NCBI GenBank assembly: GCA_947500525.1
Contig: CANMSH010000005.1
Location: 124,001-188,000 of the forward strand
DNA: 64,000 bases
Reading direction: 5' to 3'
From: an uncultured Flavobacteriaceae bacterium
GTDB taxonomy: Bacteria > Bacteroidota > Bacteroidia > Flavobacteriales > Flavobacteriaceae
The notes beneath the pieces are model-generated. The model was not told the origin of the DNA and searched no databases. It was given only the letters and a program-made list of their open reading frames with translations. This document shows, one piece after another, positions 34,736 through 42,571 of this stretch. Position numbers and translations under genes: made by a program. The stretch's first letter is position 1; every line of letters starts with the position of its first letter.

Positions 34736-36076
34736 TTATTTTTTAGATTCTCTTTCCATAAATTCTCTAATCTTTCGCTCTTCCCATTTTTTTCCGGTAA
34801 ACGGACTGTAACCAAAGGCTTCCATTCCATGTGCCAAGACACCAAATCCCCAACCTAATATTGGAAAAATGACCCAAGGAAAATCTGTAGTTCTATAATT
34901 TAAAAATGCTAAAAACGGGATCACAATAACATAGGCCATTAGGTTTCCATAAAATCCTTTTATTGCCTGTACACGTTCTTTTGCCTTGATATATCTCTTA
35001 TCTTCTATATAAGAAGCTTGTGTTTGTTCATACGTCTTCATACTTGATATTTGTTTTGTCAACATCGGTATTTTCACAATAAAAAGTGACGCTGTTTTAT
35101 TAATAATTACTTTTCTGCTTGTCAAGAGACTATAGCGTTGTTGAATATTTGACAAACCTACTCCAGTGCTCTTCTTTAACACTTCTTTTGGCTGTAAAAT
35201 ATTCTCTACTATCAAATTACCTTCCTCTTCATAAATTCGAATCTTTAACGGGTTCGACGAGTTTACAATATTGTGTTTTACTGCATTCTCTAACAACAAT
35301 TGCAACGACAATGGCACTACTCTAGCCTCTGGATTTTGTGCCTTTTCGGGAATCTCAAATACAATGCTATCTTCAAATCTCATTTTTAACAAGCGCACAT
35401 AGGTCTTTGCAAATTTTAATTCTTCATCAACACTTATGAGTTCTTTATTTTTTTGCTCGAGTACATAGCGATATACTTTTGATAGTGATGTTGTAAAGTT
35501 TTGTGCCGCATCAGGATTCTCATCTATCAAACTTGTTAATACATTCAAACTATTGAACAAAAAATGCGGATCTAACTGATTTTTCAACGCATCAAACTGT
35601 GCTGAAGCGGTTCCTGCAATAATCTTTTGCTCTTTTATCTTATTCTTTTGATACCGATTATAGAAATAAGTGATATAAAAAATTGAGATAATCACTAAAG
35701 TGATCCATAAACTAAAAGAATATCCACGCCAAGATTCATTTGCAAAAAATTCTGAAGGAGAGTTGCCATAAAATCCAATGATCACCAACATACGTATTAA
35801 AAATACAGCAACTAAGGTAATCACCACAGTACCCGCAATTCCAAAAGCAATGCGTTTTATAACGTCATAACTGCGAAACTTTAGCCTTTTCATAAACAGA
35901 AAATACTTCACATTTACATAACTTAAAACAAAGGTGTATACCTGATTCCACATAAAATCAAATAAAAGCTCATTGATACTCGGGTAATCAAACATCCTAG
36001 AGAATAGATTGCCTATCACGAAAATCAAGCATCCCACGAAAAAAGTTACAATGATATATTTAGTTGATCTGAACAT
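34736..36076 (-). CDS. LytS-type sensor histidine kinase fused to a 2TM domain
   Basis: A 446-residue kinase. Four membrane helices fill residues ~5-140, followed by HisKA_7 with the phospho-acceptor in QLDPHFLFNSLNVL, an ATPase domain (LLENAVKHNI, GVGLSNIQQRYSLL), and a C-terminal 2TM domain from about residue 355 (YIKAKERVQAIKGFYGNL ... WEERKIREFMERE). The 2TM unit is therefore both a fused output/sensory module and a family of separate proteins encoded downstream. It pairs with the LytTR regulator at 31099-31854. Confidence 0.88.
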   Translation of the reverse strand: MFRSTKYIIVTFFVGCLIFVIGNLFSRMFDYPSINELLFDFMWNQVYTFVLSYVNVKYFLFMKRLKFRSYDVIKRIAFGIAGTVVITLVAVFLIRMLVIIGFYGNSPSEFFANESWRGYSFSLWITLVIISIFYITYFYNRYQKNKIKEQKIIAGTASAQFDALKNQLDPHFLFNSLNVLTSLIDENPDAAQNFTTSLSKVYRYVLEQKNKELISVDEELKFAKTYVRLLKMRFEDSIVFEIPEKAQNPEARVVPLSLQLLLENAVKHNIVNSSNPLKIRIYEEEGNLIVENILQPKEVLKKSTGVGLSNIQQRYSLLTSRKVIINKTASLFIVKIPMLTKQISSMKTYEQTQASYIEDKRYIKAKERVQAIKGFYGNLMAYVIVIPFLAFLNYRTTDFPWVIFPILGWGFGVLAHGMEAFGYSPFTGKKWEERKIREFMERESKK

Positions 36077-36095
36077 CTATAGTTTACTTATTATC

Positions 36096-36509
36096 TTAAT
36101 ATTTAATTTTGATACTTTTCTCACTCGCCAACATTGTAAACTTAGCATCCTTAAATTTAGGAGGGCCAAAACTTCCTTTTGCGTTGTTACTCATTGCTGT
36201 AGGCTCCTTTGGAATTCCTAAAAAGTTAGTATCTAATTTTCCGTTACCATTCTTATCATAAAAAGAAGAAACTGCATAGGTTCCGGCCGCTACATTTTCA
36301 AAAGTTGCCGTTGCCTTTCCATTCTCTACGGTGATAATTGTTCCTTTCATTGGTTTCTTTAAGAAGCTGTCAGCACTGGCATACAAGGCTACATATATCT
36401 TCCCTTGTTTATACTTAGCTATTTCAAATTCAACCGTTAAGGTTCCTGAATTTGTAGGCACGAATGCCATTGAACTTAATAATAATGCGATGCTCAGCAG
36501 TAATTTCAT
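36096..36509 (-). CDS. DUF2141 secreted protein
   Basis: A 137-residue exported protein (signal MKLLLSIALLLSSMAFVPTNS; ATG 36509 preferred over 36548). The rest is one DUF2141 domain: LTVEFEIAKYKQGKIYVALY, then AGTYAVSSFYDKNGNGKLDTNFLG with the DxNxNGxxD metal-loop-like motif, PKEPTAMSNN and FGPPKFKDAKF. Function unknown; probably a periplasmic beta-sandwich. It lies 20 bases before the kinase gene and 58 bases after a second DUF2141 gene. Confidence 0.85.
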   Translation of the reverse strand: MKLLLSIALLLSSMAFVPTNSGTLTVEFEIAKYKQGKIYVALYASADSFLKKPMKGTIITVENGKATATFENVAAGTYAVSSFYDKNGNGKLDTNFLGIPKEPTAMSNNAKGSFGPPKFKDAKFTMLASEKSIKIKY

Positions 36510-36567
36510 GTTGTTTGTTTTTCTTTGGTTTTCTAGTTTATATGCCATTTTACACCTTAAAATGACC

Positions 36568-37611
36568 TTAAAATTTAATAGTTAAATCTAAGGATTTATT
36601 TTCAACTGTAAATTTAGCATCTGCAAAACTTGGTGGCCCCATTCTCATTTTATTATTAGAAGCGCCATAGTCTTCTTTTGGCATTCCGGTTGGTTCGAAG
36701 TCCATTCTTTCATTACCATTTAAATCGTGTAATACCACAATAGCATAGGTACCAGATTGTACATCTTTAAAAACTGCTTGTGCGCTTCCATTGGCGATTG
36801 ATGTTTTACTAGTCGCTATTGGAGCTCGTGCAGCAAAAGCTTCACTACTATCATACAAGGCAAAAATAACATCACCTGATGTACCCGAAACATTTGGTAC
36901 TGTTGCCGTTATCGTTACTCCAGCGGCTGCAGTTGCTGGTGCTGCCGTCGTTGTAGATGTTGGTGCCTCTTCTTGTTTCGTAGCTGTATCACCACAACCT
37001 TTTAATACTTGTAAAGTCCAATCTTTACCCCATTTTGGTGCATACTTACTTGCTGGCTTAAAATCATCATATGTTTTAAGGGTTGCTTTTAGTCGCTTAC
37101 AATACGGTGTTAAATCTTGTTTAAAGAAACGTGCACCTCCCATTTCAAATTCTATCAATCCACTTTGTGCTCTTGGATTTGTTTTATCTAAGGCGATGGC
37201 CTGACGATATAATTTCATAGTGGGTTCTGATAAAGCGGCACCATTCACCATAGGGTTTGAAGCAATTTTTGCAACGTTAATCATTGCCTTTACCACATAT
37301 ACTTCTGAGTTATTAGGTGATAAAGCATCGGCTGTTGCGATATAATCTTCGGCTAGTTTAATTTGTGCCTCTTGCTTTGTTTTATCGGTCATCATAAAAG
37401 AAGTACGCGCCTTTAACAAAGCGATATGATATGGAGGCAACCAATTCATAGGTTCGGCACTTGCAATACGCTCTAACATATTTGACGCTTCATCATTTTT
37501 GTTTTCGGTCATTAATTTGAAGGCTTTTTCCATGCCTTGCTCAAATTTTGTTTGCGAGTAGGATACTTGAGATAAAACATACACTACAATTACTAATACG
37601 ATTCTGATCAT
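36568..37611 (-). CDS. Secreted TPR-like + DUF2141 protein
   Basis: A 347-residue exported protein (signal MIRIVLVIVVYVLSQVSYSQ). Residues ~20-205 are helical with tetratricopeptide-like repeats (ALSPNNSEVYVVKAMINVAK, IALDKTNPRAQSGLIEFEMG) and two cysteines; a Thr/Ala-rich linker follows (residues ~215-230); the last ~115 residues are a DUF2141 domain (DVIFALYDSSEAF, VVLHDLNGNERMDFEPTG, MPKEDYGASNN, MGPPSFADAKF). It is the first gene of the operon running to 29608. Confidence 0.82.
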   Translation of the reverse strand: MIRIVLVIVVYVLSQVSYSQTKFEQGMEKAFKLMTENKNDEASNMLERIASAEPMNWLPPYHIALLKARTSFMMTDKTKQEAQIKLAEDYIATADALSPNNSEVYVVKAMINVAKIASNPMVNGAALSEPTMKLYRQAIALDKTNPRAQSGLIEFEMGGARFFKQDLTPYCKRLKATLKTYDDFKPASKYAPKWGKDWTLQVLKGCGDTATKQEEAPTSTTTAAPATAAAGVTITATVPNVSGTSGDVIFALYDSSEAFAARAPIATSKTSIANGSAQAVFKDVQSGTYAIVVLHDLNGNERMDFEPTGMPKEDYGASNNKMRMGPPSFADAKFTVENKSLDLTIKF

Positions 37612-37779
37612 GATTTTGAGTTTTTAAATTATAGGTCAAAAGTCTTGTAACATGTCTGTTTTTAAAAAAATGGCTGACCGAACTGTCATTTTTTGAGGAT
37701 GAATTGTAAATTTTCTTTCAAAAAAGGTAACTTTCTATAAAAACAAGCTACTAATTGATAGAACTAAACTCACAACATT

Positions 37780-39615
37780 ATGTCATTTATAAAGAACTAC
37801 AAGCAAGGTAGATTTGCTTATCTTTTATTTTTTATCTGCAGTATCGCTATTAGCACATCAGTATCGGCACAAAAAGACAAAAGACTAAAAGGCGTTGAAA
37901 AGGAACTCAATACCATTCTAGAAGCAACGAATGCAGCCGGATTTTCGGTAGCAGTTGTTGAAGGTAAAAAGATCATATATGCCAAAGGTTTTGGTTATAG
38001 CGATTATGAAAATAAAGTCCCTGTCGATGCCAATACCTTGTTTGCGATTGGTTCGAGCACAAAAGCTTTTACTTCCGCCATACTCGGGCAATTACGAGAT
38101 GAAGAAAAACTAGAATTCGATGAGAGTCCTTTAAAATACATCGATGATTTCAAGTTCCACAATGATGATATGAATAACACTATTATTATTCAAGATTTAA
38201 TGAGTCACCGTACAGGTTTGCCTCGACATGACTATTCATGGTATCTATTTCCCTCATATAATAAAGATAGTTTATTACAGCGTGTTCAATATCAAGAGCC
38301 CTTTACCGGAGTGCGTCAACAATGGTATTACAATAATTTTATGTTTTTAGCTCAAGGTGTGATCGCTGAGCGCATCACCGAGAAAAGTTGGGAAGATAAT
38401 ATCAAAGAACGCTTCTTTGCTCCTTTAGATATGAAGCGCTCTAATACTACCATTGACGAATTATTAAAAAGTAGCAATGTTGCTATTGGATATGAAGTTA
38501 AAGACGATAAGGTTCATAAAATGGATTATTATCGTATTGCCGGAATGGCCCCTGCCGGAAGTATCAATAGTAGCGCCAATGAAATGTCAAATTGGGTAAT
38601 TACTTGGATCAATAATGGCAAATTTAAAGGCAAGGAAATACTATCAGAGAGCTATCGCAACGAAGCAATTGGTTCGCATGCTGTGGTGAACAGTGCCTTG
38701 CCTGATAAAGAGGTACCTGATGCACATTTTGCCAATTATGGAAACGGATGGTTTCTATCATCGTATAAAAGTCATTACCGAGTAGAACATGGCGGAAATA
38801 TTGATGGCTTTTCAGCGAGTGTAGCGTTTTATCCGAGCGATAGCATCGGAATCGTCGTACTTGCCAATCAAAATGGTTCGGCAGTACCAGGCTTAGTGCG
38901 TAATACCATTGCCGATCGCATGTTAGAAGAAAAGAGAACCAATTGGATTAAAAGATATACCGACGCTCAATCGAAAGCGAAAAAAGCAGCGAACGAAGCC
39001 AAAGATGATTCAAAATCGGCAAATATTCCGAATACCAAACCTTCGCATATCTTACAAGAATATACTGGTGAATATAGTAATGAAGGCTACGGAAAGTTTA
39101 GCATTACTGTAGAGAACGATTCGTTGTTTGCCAATTTCGAGCGTATGAAATTCTATTTAAAACACTATCACTATGATATTTTCGAACCGTTTAGAGTAGA
39201 AAAAACAGGCATAGACACTACAGATTCTGGCCCATTACGCTTCAATTTTAGCACCAATAATTCGGGCGATATTTCGGGAGCAACCATGCAAGTAGAGCCT
39301 ACCATAGACCCTATTACATTTAAACGCAAACCAACTTCTATAGAAGTAAGCAAAGAAACATTAGAACAATATGTAGGTAACTATGAATTAGGGCCGATGA
39401 CCATGAAAATTTATGTTAAAGAAGCAGGCACAACGCTCTATGCCTTTGTAAAAGGTCAGCCAGAATATGAACTCATTGCAACCGACAAACATAAGTTCTC
39501 ATTAAAAATTATTGACGGTTATAAGATTGAGTTTTTAGAAGACGATAACCAAAAGATCAACGCTTTAAATATGATTCAACCCAATGGTACGTTTAAAGCA
39601 ACCCGAAAAAAATAA
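37780..39615 (+). CDS. Exported serine hydrolase (class C beta-lactamase fold) with DUF3471-type C-terminus
   Basis: A 611-residue protein with a signal peptide (ends SVSAQ). The beta-lactamase/DD-peptidase fold spans residues ~35-380: S92-S93-T94-K95 (SxxK), YNN in WYYNNFMF, and HGG in VEHGGNIDGFSA. The C-terminal ~200 residues form two beta-rich repeats (LQEYTGEYSNEGYGKFSITVEND and LEQYVGNYELGPMTMKIYVK), as in DUF3471 proteins. Probably a periplasmic peptidase or esterase rather than a resistance enzyme. It is followed by a strong terminator, so it is monocistronic. Confidence 0.88.
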   Translation: MSFIKNYKQGRFAYLLFFICSIAISTSVSAQKDKRLKGVEKELNTILEATNAAGFSVAVVEGKKIIYAKGFGYSDYENKVPVDANTLFAIGSSTKAFTSAILGQLRDEEKLEFDESPLKYIDDFKFHNDDMNNTIIIQDLMSHRTGLPRHDYSWYLFPSYNKDSLLQRVQYQEPFTGVRQQWYYNNFMFLAQGVIAERITEKSWEDNIKERFFAPLDMKRSNTTIDELLKSSNVAIGYEVKDDKVHKMDYYRIAGMAPAGSINSSANEMSNWVITWINNGKFKGKEILSESYRNEAIGSHAVVNSALPDKEVPDAHFANYGNGWFLSSYKSHYRVEHGGNIDGFSASVAFYPSDSIGIVVLANQNGSAVPGLVRNTIADRMLEEKRTNWIKRYTDAQSKAKKAANEAKDDSKSANIPNTKPSHILQEYTGEYSNEGYGKFSITVENDSLFANFERMKFYLKHYHYDIFEPFRVEKTGIDTTDSGPLRFNFSTNNSGDISGATMQVEPTIDPITFKRKPTSIEVSKETLEQYVGNYELGPMTMKIYVKEAGTTLYAFVKGQPEYELIATDKHKFSLKIIDGYKIEFLEDDNQKINALNMIQPNGTFKATRKK

Positions 39616-39631
39616 AACCAAGCCTTTAAAG

Positions 39632-39663
39632 AGCCAATATTCTAGTGAATGTTGGCTTTTTTT
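39632..39663 (+). terminator. Intrinsic terminator of the serine hydrolase gene
   Basis: AGCCAATATTC pairs with GAATGTTGGCT (11 pairs, one G-T) around the loop TAGT and is followed by TTTTTTT. It lies 17 bases after the stop codon. Confidence 0.92.
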
Positions 39664-39743
39664 ATAGTGTCTTGCAAACATCTTCTCTTTTTTACGACTA
39701 TTATAGTACATTTAACGTACTATTTGACTAAACCCCTATTCAT

Positions 39744-40823
39744 TTGAATAAATCACTACTGTTTATACCCGACATTTCTGGATACACTGAATTTGTTCAA
39801 ACTACCGAGGTTGAACATAGCCAGCATGTTATTACCGAACTTCTCGAAATTTTAATTGATGCCAATACGCAACAATTACAATTGGCCGAAGTAGAGGGTG
39901 ACGCCCTATTTTTTTATAAGGAACAAGAAATTCCTTCGCGTGAAAAACTCTTGGCGCAAGTAGAAACCATGTTCACTGCATTTTACAGTCATTTAAAACT
40001 GTTAGAGAAAAATAGAATTTGCCCTTGTAATGCTTGTGCTACTGCACCTAATTTAAAGCTAAAGATCGTGGCGCATTGTAGCGAACTGCAGTTTATCAAC
40101 GTGCAAAACAAACGCAAGCCTTTTGGTAGTGAAGTTATTGAAGCACATAGATTGATGAAAAACTCGGTAGATAGTGATAATTATGTGCTACTAACAAAAG
40201 CATTGGTAGAAGCCATTCACTTACCAACCGACTATCAAAGCATGCTCTTTCGGTTTAATGAAGGTAGTGACGTGTATGACAACAAAGCGCTCAATTATGT
40301 CTATGCTATTATTGACGCTAAAGAATTGAAGTTAAAACCTTTTGAAACCGCCAAAAAAGTACATTTCGAAGAAGCACCAAGTATCTCTATTAGCAAAGAA
40401 TTCCCGGTATCTAGTGCTACCTTATTAGAATATATTACCAATTATAGCTATCGTCATTTATGGTCTAAAGGTGTTGAGAAAATTGAATTCGATGAAAATC
40501 AAGTTACCCGTATTGGAAGTGAACACGTTTGTGTAGTGAATGGTAAACACCTCAACTTTATAACCGTGAGTACCGATACTGAACCCGGAGTTTTAAGTTA
40601 TGGTGAAATGACAACAAGTCCGCCACCCGTAGATGAACTCTATCAATTTTTTAATATGACATCACTTGGTAACGATCGTTGTTTACTCACTACAAACATC
40701 TATTTGCAAGCGGCTTCGCCGCTTAAAAAATTGGCTTGTTTTTTCTTAAAGCCTGTGTTTAAGAAAAAGAACCAAAAAGCCATCGATGATTTGCATGCTT
40801 TTGTTACGGCACAAATTACCTAA
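39744..40823 (+). CDS. DUF2652 protein with C-terminal SRPBCC-like domain
   Basis: A 359-residue cytoplasmic protein using a TTG start. The N-terminal half has the DUF2652 signature LLFIPDISGYTEFVQTTEVEHSQH followed by VEGDALFFYK, which resembles the fold of nucleotide cyclase domains without their catalytic set. The C-terminal ~150 residues (ISISKEFPVSSATLLEYITNYSYRHLW...) look like a ligand-binding SRPBCC domain. A CPCNAC cluster lies in the middle (residue ~95). The function is unknown. The stop codon abuts a decayed gene piece on the other strand. Confidence 0.78.
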   Translation: MNKSLLFIPDISGYTEFVQTTEVEHSQHVITELLEILIDANTQQLQLAEVEGDALFFYKEQEIPSREKLLAQVETMFTAFYSHLKLLEKNRICPCNACATAPNLKLKIVAHCSELQFINVQNKRKPFGSEVIEAHRLMKNSVDSDNYVLLTKALVEAIHLPTDYQSMLFRFNEGSDVYDNKALNYVYAIIDAKELKLKPFETAKKVHFEEAPSISISKEFPVSSATLLEYITNYSYRHLWSKGVEKIEFDENQVTRIGSEHVCVVNGKHLNFITVSTDTEPGVLSYGEMTTSPPPVDELYQFFNMTSLGNDRCLLTTNIYLQAASPLKKLACFFLKPVFKKKNQKAIDDLHAFVTAQIT

Positions 40824-40972
40824 CTCACCAAACTCGTTGCGCGTTTTTTCGGCATTTTAGAAACATAATTTTTTGGCAAGTGCTTTTTTAGGTCTTTTAC
40901 AAAACGATGGTAATCTACCGTAATGGTATGCCGTGGGGTATCTATTTGTTTGTAATGAAACCTTTCTCGCCT
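40820..40972 (-). pseudogene. C-terminal remnant of an unidentified gene
   Basis: On the minus strand a 50-codon open frame ends with TAG at 40822-40820. Its translation is coding-like (for example YKQIDTPRHTITVDYHR and KKHLPKNYVSKMPKKR) but there is no start codon in its first part, an in-frame TAG lies just upstream (40975-40973), and none of the three frames is open further upstream. It is best read as the surviving tail of a lost gene. I do not recognise the family. Confidence 0.4.
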
Positions 40973-41071
40973 CTAGTTAACTAATAGGCCTTGCTACTAC
41001 TAATTTGGGTATGTACCTATACTTGGGTATACCTAGTTTCGTCCTACCCTATTTTAAAAAAACAACAAAAA

Positions 41072-41103
41072 TTTGTTTTAGTTAGGATTCCTTACTATAT
41101 TTG
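41072..41103 (+). promoter_or_regulatory. Promoter of the thioredoxin-like/DUF2024 unit
   Basis: TTTG (41072-41075), 20 bases, TATATTTG (41096-41103): an exact match to the Bacteroidota consensus. Transcription would start near 41110 and the first start codon is at 41138. The spacer is filled by a 19-base palindrome. Upstream, 40984-41071 holds an imperfect tandem repeat (TTGGGTAT at 41005 and 41023-24 region) and the palindrome TAGTTAACTA (40974-40983). Confidence 0.7.
41079..41097. promoter_or_regulatory. Palindromic operator candidate 1 (MarR site)
   Basis: A 19-base near-perfect palindrome, TAGTTAGGA-T-TCCTTACTA, with only one mismatched pair per arm. It fills the -33/-7 spacer and covers the first two bases of the -7 element, so a bound protein would block RNA polymerase. 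The size and symmetry suit a MarR dimer, and a similar site stands before the marR gene downstream. Confidence 0.6.
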
Positions 41104-41137
41104 TATCGCAATAATGCACAACTTAATATTTAACAAT

Positions 41138-41374
41138 ATGAGTACATCAATTTTTTATCACGCAGGATGCCCAGTATGCATCAGTGCCGAGCACGATCTT
41201 ATCAACTTAATAGGCGCCAATAATGTAGAAATTGTTCATTTAGGTGAACAAACCAATAGAATTACCGAAGCAGAAAATGCAGGGGTACAATCGGTACCGG
41301 CCTTGGTAACACCCACAGGCAATGCCTTGCATATTAATTTTGGCGCATCGATCGCCGATGTAAAAGGATCTTAA
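41138..41374 (+). CDS. Small thioredoxin/glutaredoxin-like protein with CPVC motif
   Basis: A 78-residue cytoplasmic protein starting at ATG 41138; longer in-frame starts would run across the promoter. The order STSIFYHAGCPVCISAEHDL (C11, C14), a short helix, VEIVHLGEQ, then the cis-proline strand QSVPALVTPTG is a minimal glutaredoxin/thioredoxin fold. It could reduce disulfides or carry a metal. The next gene (DUF2024) starts 16 bases later under the same promoter, and a cysteine-rich MarR follows, which suggests a redox- or metal-responsive unit. Confidence 0.75.
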   Translation: MSTSIFYHAGCPVCISAEHDLINLIGANNVEIVHLGEQTNRITEAENAGVQSVPALVTPTGNALHINFGASIADVKGS

Positions 41375-41390
41375 TAACATAGTATAGCTT

Positions 41391-41654
41391 ATGAAAGTTT
41401 CAGTTTGGGATACCTATGTGCCACGAGAAGGCCAGAAAACCATGCATTTTGACATTTTAGTACCGAGTGATACTATAGATACTGAAGTCATTTTTGGCTA
41501 CGGAAAAGCCTATTTAGCTTCAAAACCTTTTGATACAGGTACATTGACCAGTAATGAATGTCGTTTTTGTCATATGAAGCAAGCCCCCGAAGCAGTAGTG
41601 GATGCCATTGCCGAAAAAGGCTACTATATTATTGAGCTAGAAAATTGCCAATAA
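41391..41654 (+). CDS. DUF2024 family protein
   Basis: An 87-residue protein matching DUF2024: MKVSVWDTYVPREGQKTMHFDI at the start and the ECRFCHMKQAP segment with CxxCH near residue 60, ending in GYYIIELENC. The CxxCH pair suggests metal or redox chemistry. The family has no known function. It is co-transcribed with the CPVC protein and followed by an operator-like site and a terminator. Confidence 0.85.
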   Translation: MKVSVWDTYVPREGQKTMHFDILVPSDTIDTEVIFGYGKAYLASKPFDTGTLTSNECRFCHMKQAPEAVVDAIAEKGYYIIELENCQ

Positions 41655-41656
41655 TT

Positions 41657-41675
41657 TAATTAGGATAACTAACTT
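41657..41675. promoter_or_regulatory. Palindromic operator candidate 2
   Basis: TAATTAGGATAACTAACTT matches operator candidate 1 at 14 of 19 positions in the same register, including the TTAGGAT half. It begins 3 bases after the DUF2024 stop and lies 33 bases before the marR start, fitting a weaker autoregulatory site. Confidence 0.45.
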
Positions 41676-41677
41676 TA

Positions 41678-41706
41678 CCTGTCGACTTATATCGGCAGGC
41701 TTTTTT
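41678..41706 (+). terminator. Intrinsic terminator abutting the marR start codon
   Basis: CCTGTCGA pairs with TCGGCAGG (8 pairs, one G-T) around a 6-base loop and is followed by CTTTTTT (41700-41706). Only 2 bases separate the T-run from ATG 41709. It would end the thioredoxin-like/DUF2024 transcript and leave marR dependent on read-through or a local promoter. Confidence 0.75.
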
Positions 41707-41708
41707 CT

Positions 41709-42314
41709 ATGAGCGATAGTTTATTTAACCCTGAGCAGCAACAGCAAGATACCGCCAGTAAAATTGTGGCTGGTTTAGAACGTATTTCGGAAGCCTTTAA
41801 GTCCCTACTTTGGCAAAAGGCCAAAGCCTTGGGCTTGAGCCCTATTCAAATACGTATACTGCTTTTTGTGGCTTATCACAAAGACGATTTATGTAATGTG
41901 AGTCATTTGGCCAAAGAATTTAATATTACCAAGCCTACGGTGAGTGATGCCGTGCGTATTTTGGCCAATAAAAAGCTTATTATAAAAGACTTTTCATCTA
42001 GTGATAGTCGTAGTTATAGTATGTTACTCTCACAGGCGGGCAAAGCCATTATTGCACAAACAGCATATTTTGCTGACCCTCTAAAAAAACAATTTGATGG
42101 CATGCCTTCTAAAGAGTTAGAAACTCTTTTTACCCATATTAGCCAGGTGATTTATGGCTTGCACCGCAATGAGATACTATCTATACAACGTACCTGTTAT
42201 GGCTGTCGTTTTTATGACCAACATCAAGGTAATGACTATTGCAATTTGCTAGATACCTCATTGGCAAAAAAAGACATTCGTTTAGACTGCCCCGAGTTTG
42301 AGGTAAATTCTTAA
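41709..42314 (+). CDS. MarR-family regulator with cysteine-rich C-terminus
   Basis: A 201-residue winged-helix regulator: SPIQIRILLFVAYHKDD, the recognition region HLAKEFNITKPTVSDAVRIL and the wing KKLIIKDFSSSDSRSYSMLLS. After the dimerisation helices comes an unusual tail with C163, C166, C178 and C194 (RTCYGCRFYD, DYCNLLD, LDCPEFE), enough to bind a metal ion or iron-sulfur cluster or to form disulfides. It most likely senses redox state or metal and represses the upstream CPVC/DUF2024 genes through the palindromes. Bases 42315-42571 after it hold small hairpins but no gene I can support. Confidence 0.85.
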   Translation: MSDSLFNPEQQQQDTASKIVAGLERISEAFKSLLWQKAKALGLSPIQIRILLFVAYHKDDLCNVSHLAKEFNITKPTVSDAVRILANKKLIIKDFSSSDSRSYSMLLSQAGKAIIAQTAYFADPLKKQFDGMPSKELETLFTHISQVIYGLHRNEILSIQRTCYGCRFYDQHQGNDYCNLLDTSLAKKDIRLDCPEFEVNS

Positions 42315-42571
42315 AATACATCTTCTTTTAGATTAATACACCTTCAAATTAACAAGTTACCTCAAAAAAAGGGGAAAACCCTGTATAGAAACAGGAAAAA
42401 CCCTCTTGTTTGGTATGCTAATTTCTATAGAACTTGTGCAATTGTGCTTGTCTTTATGGTAAAGCCATCTATTTATTGACGGTAAACCGCAACAAGAACG
42501 ATGGTAAAATAGCTAGTTTCGAGGGCAAGCAAAAAATTAAAAATAGCACTATATCAGTGAGATTACTATAA

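Noticed and set aside
36791-37204. Open frame of 137 codons on the plus strand
   Set aside because: It is antisense to the TPR/DUF2141 gene, has low-complexity Ala/Val content and no start context; a shadow of the real gene.
42315-42571. Hairpins CCTGT/ACAGG and ATGG/CCAT as a terminator or small RNA
   Set aside because: Short stems without a T-run on the plus strand and no promoter consensus; not enough to call.
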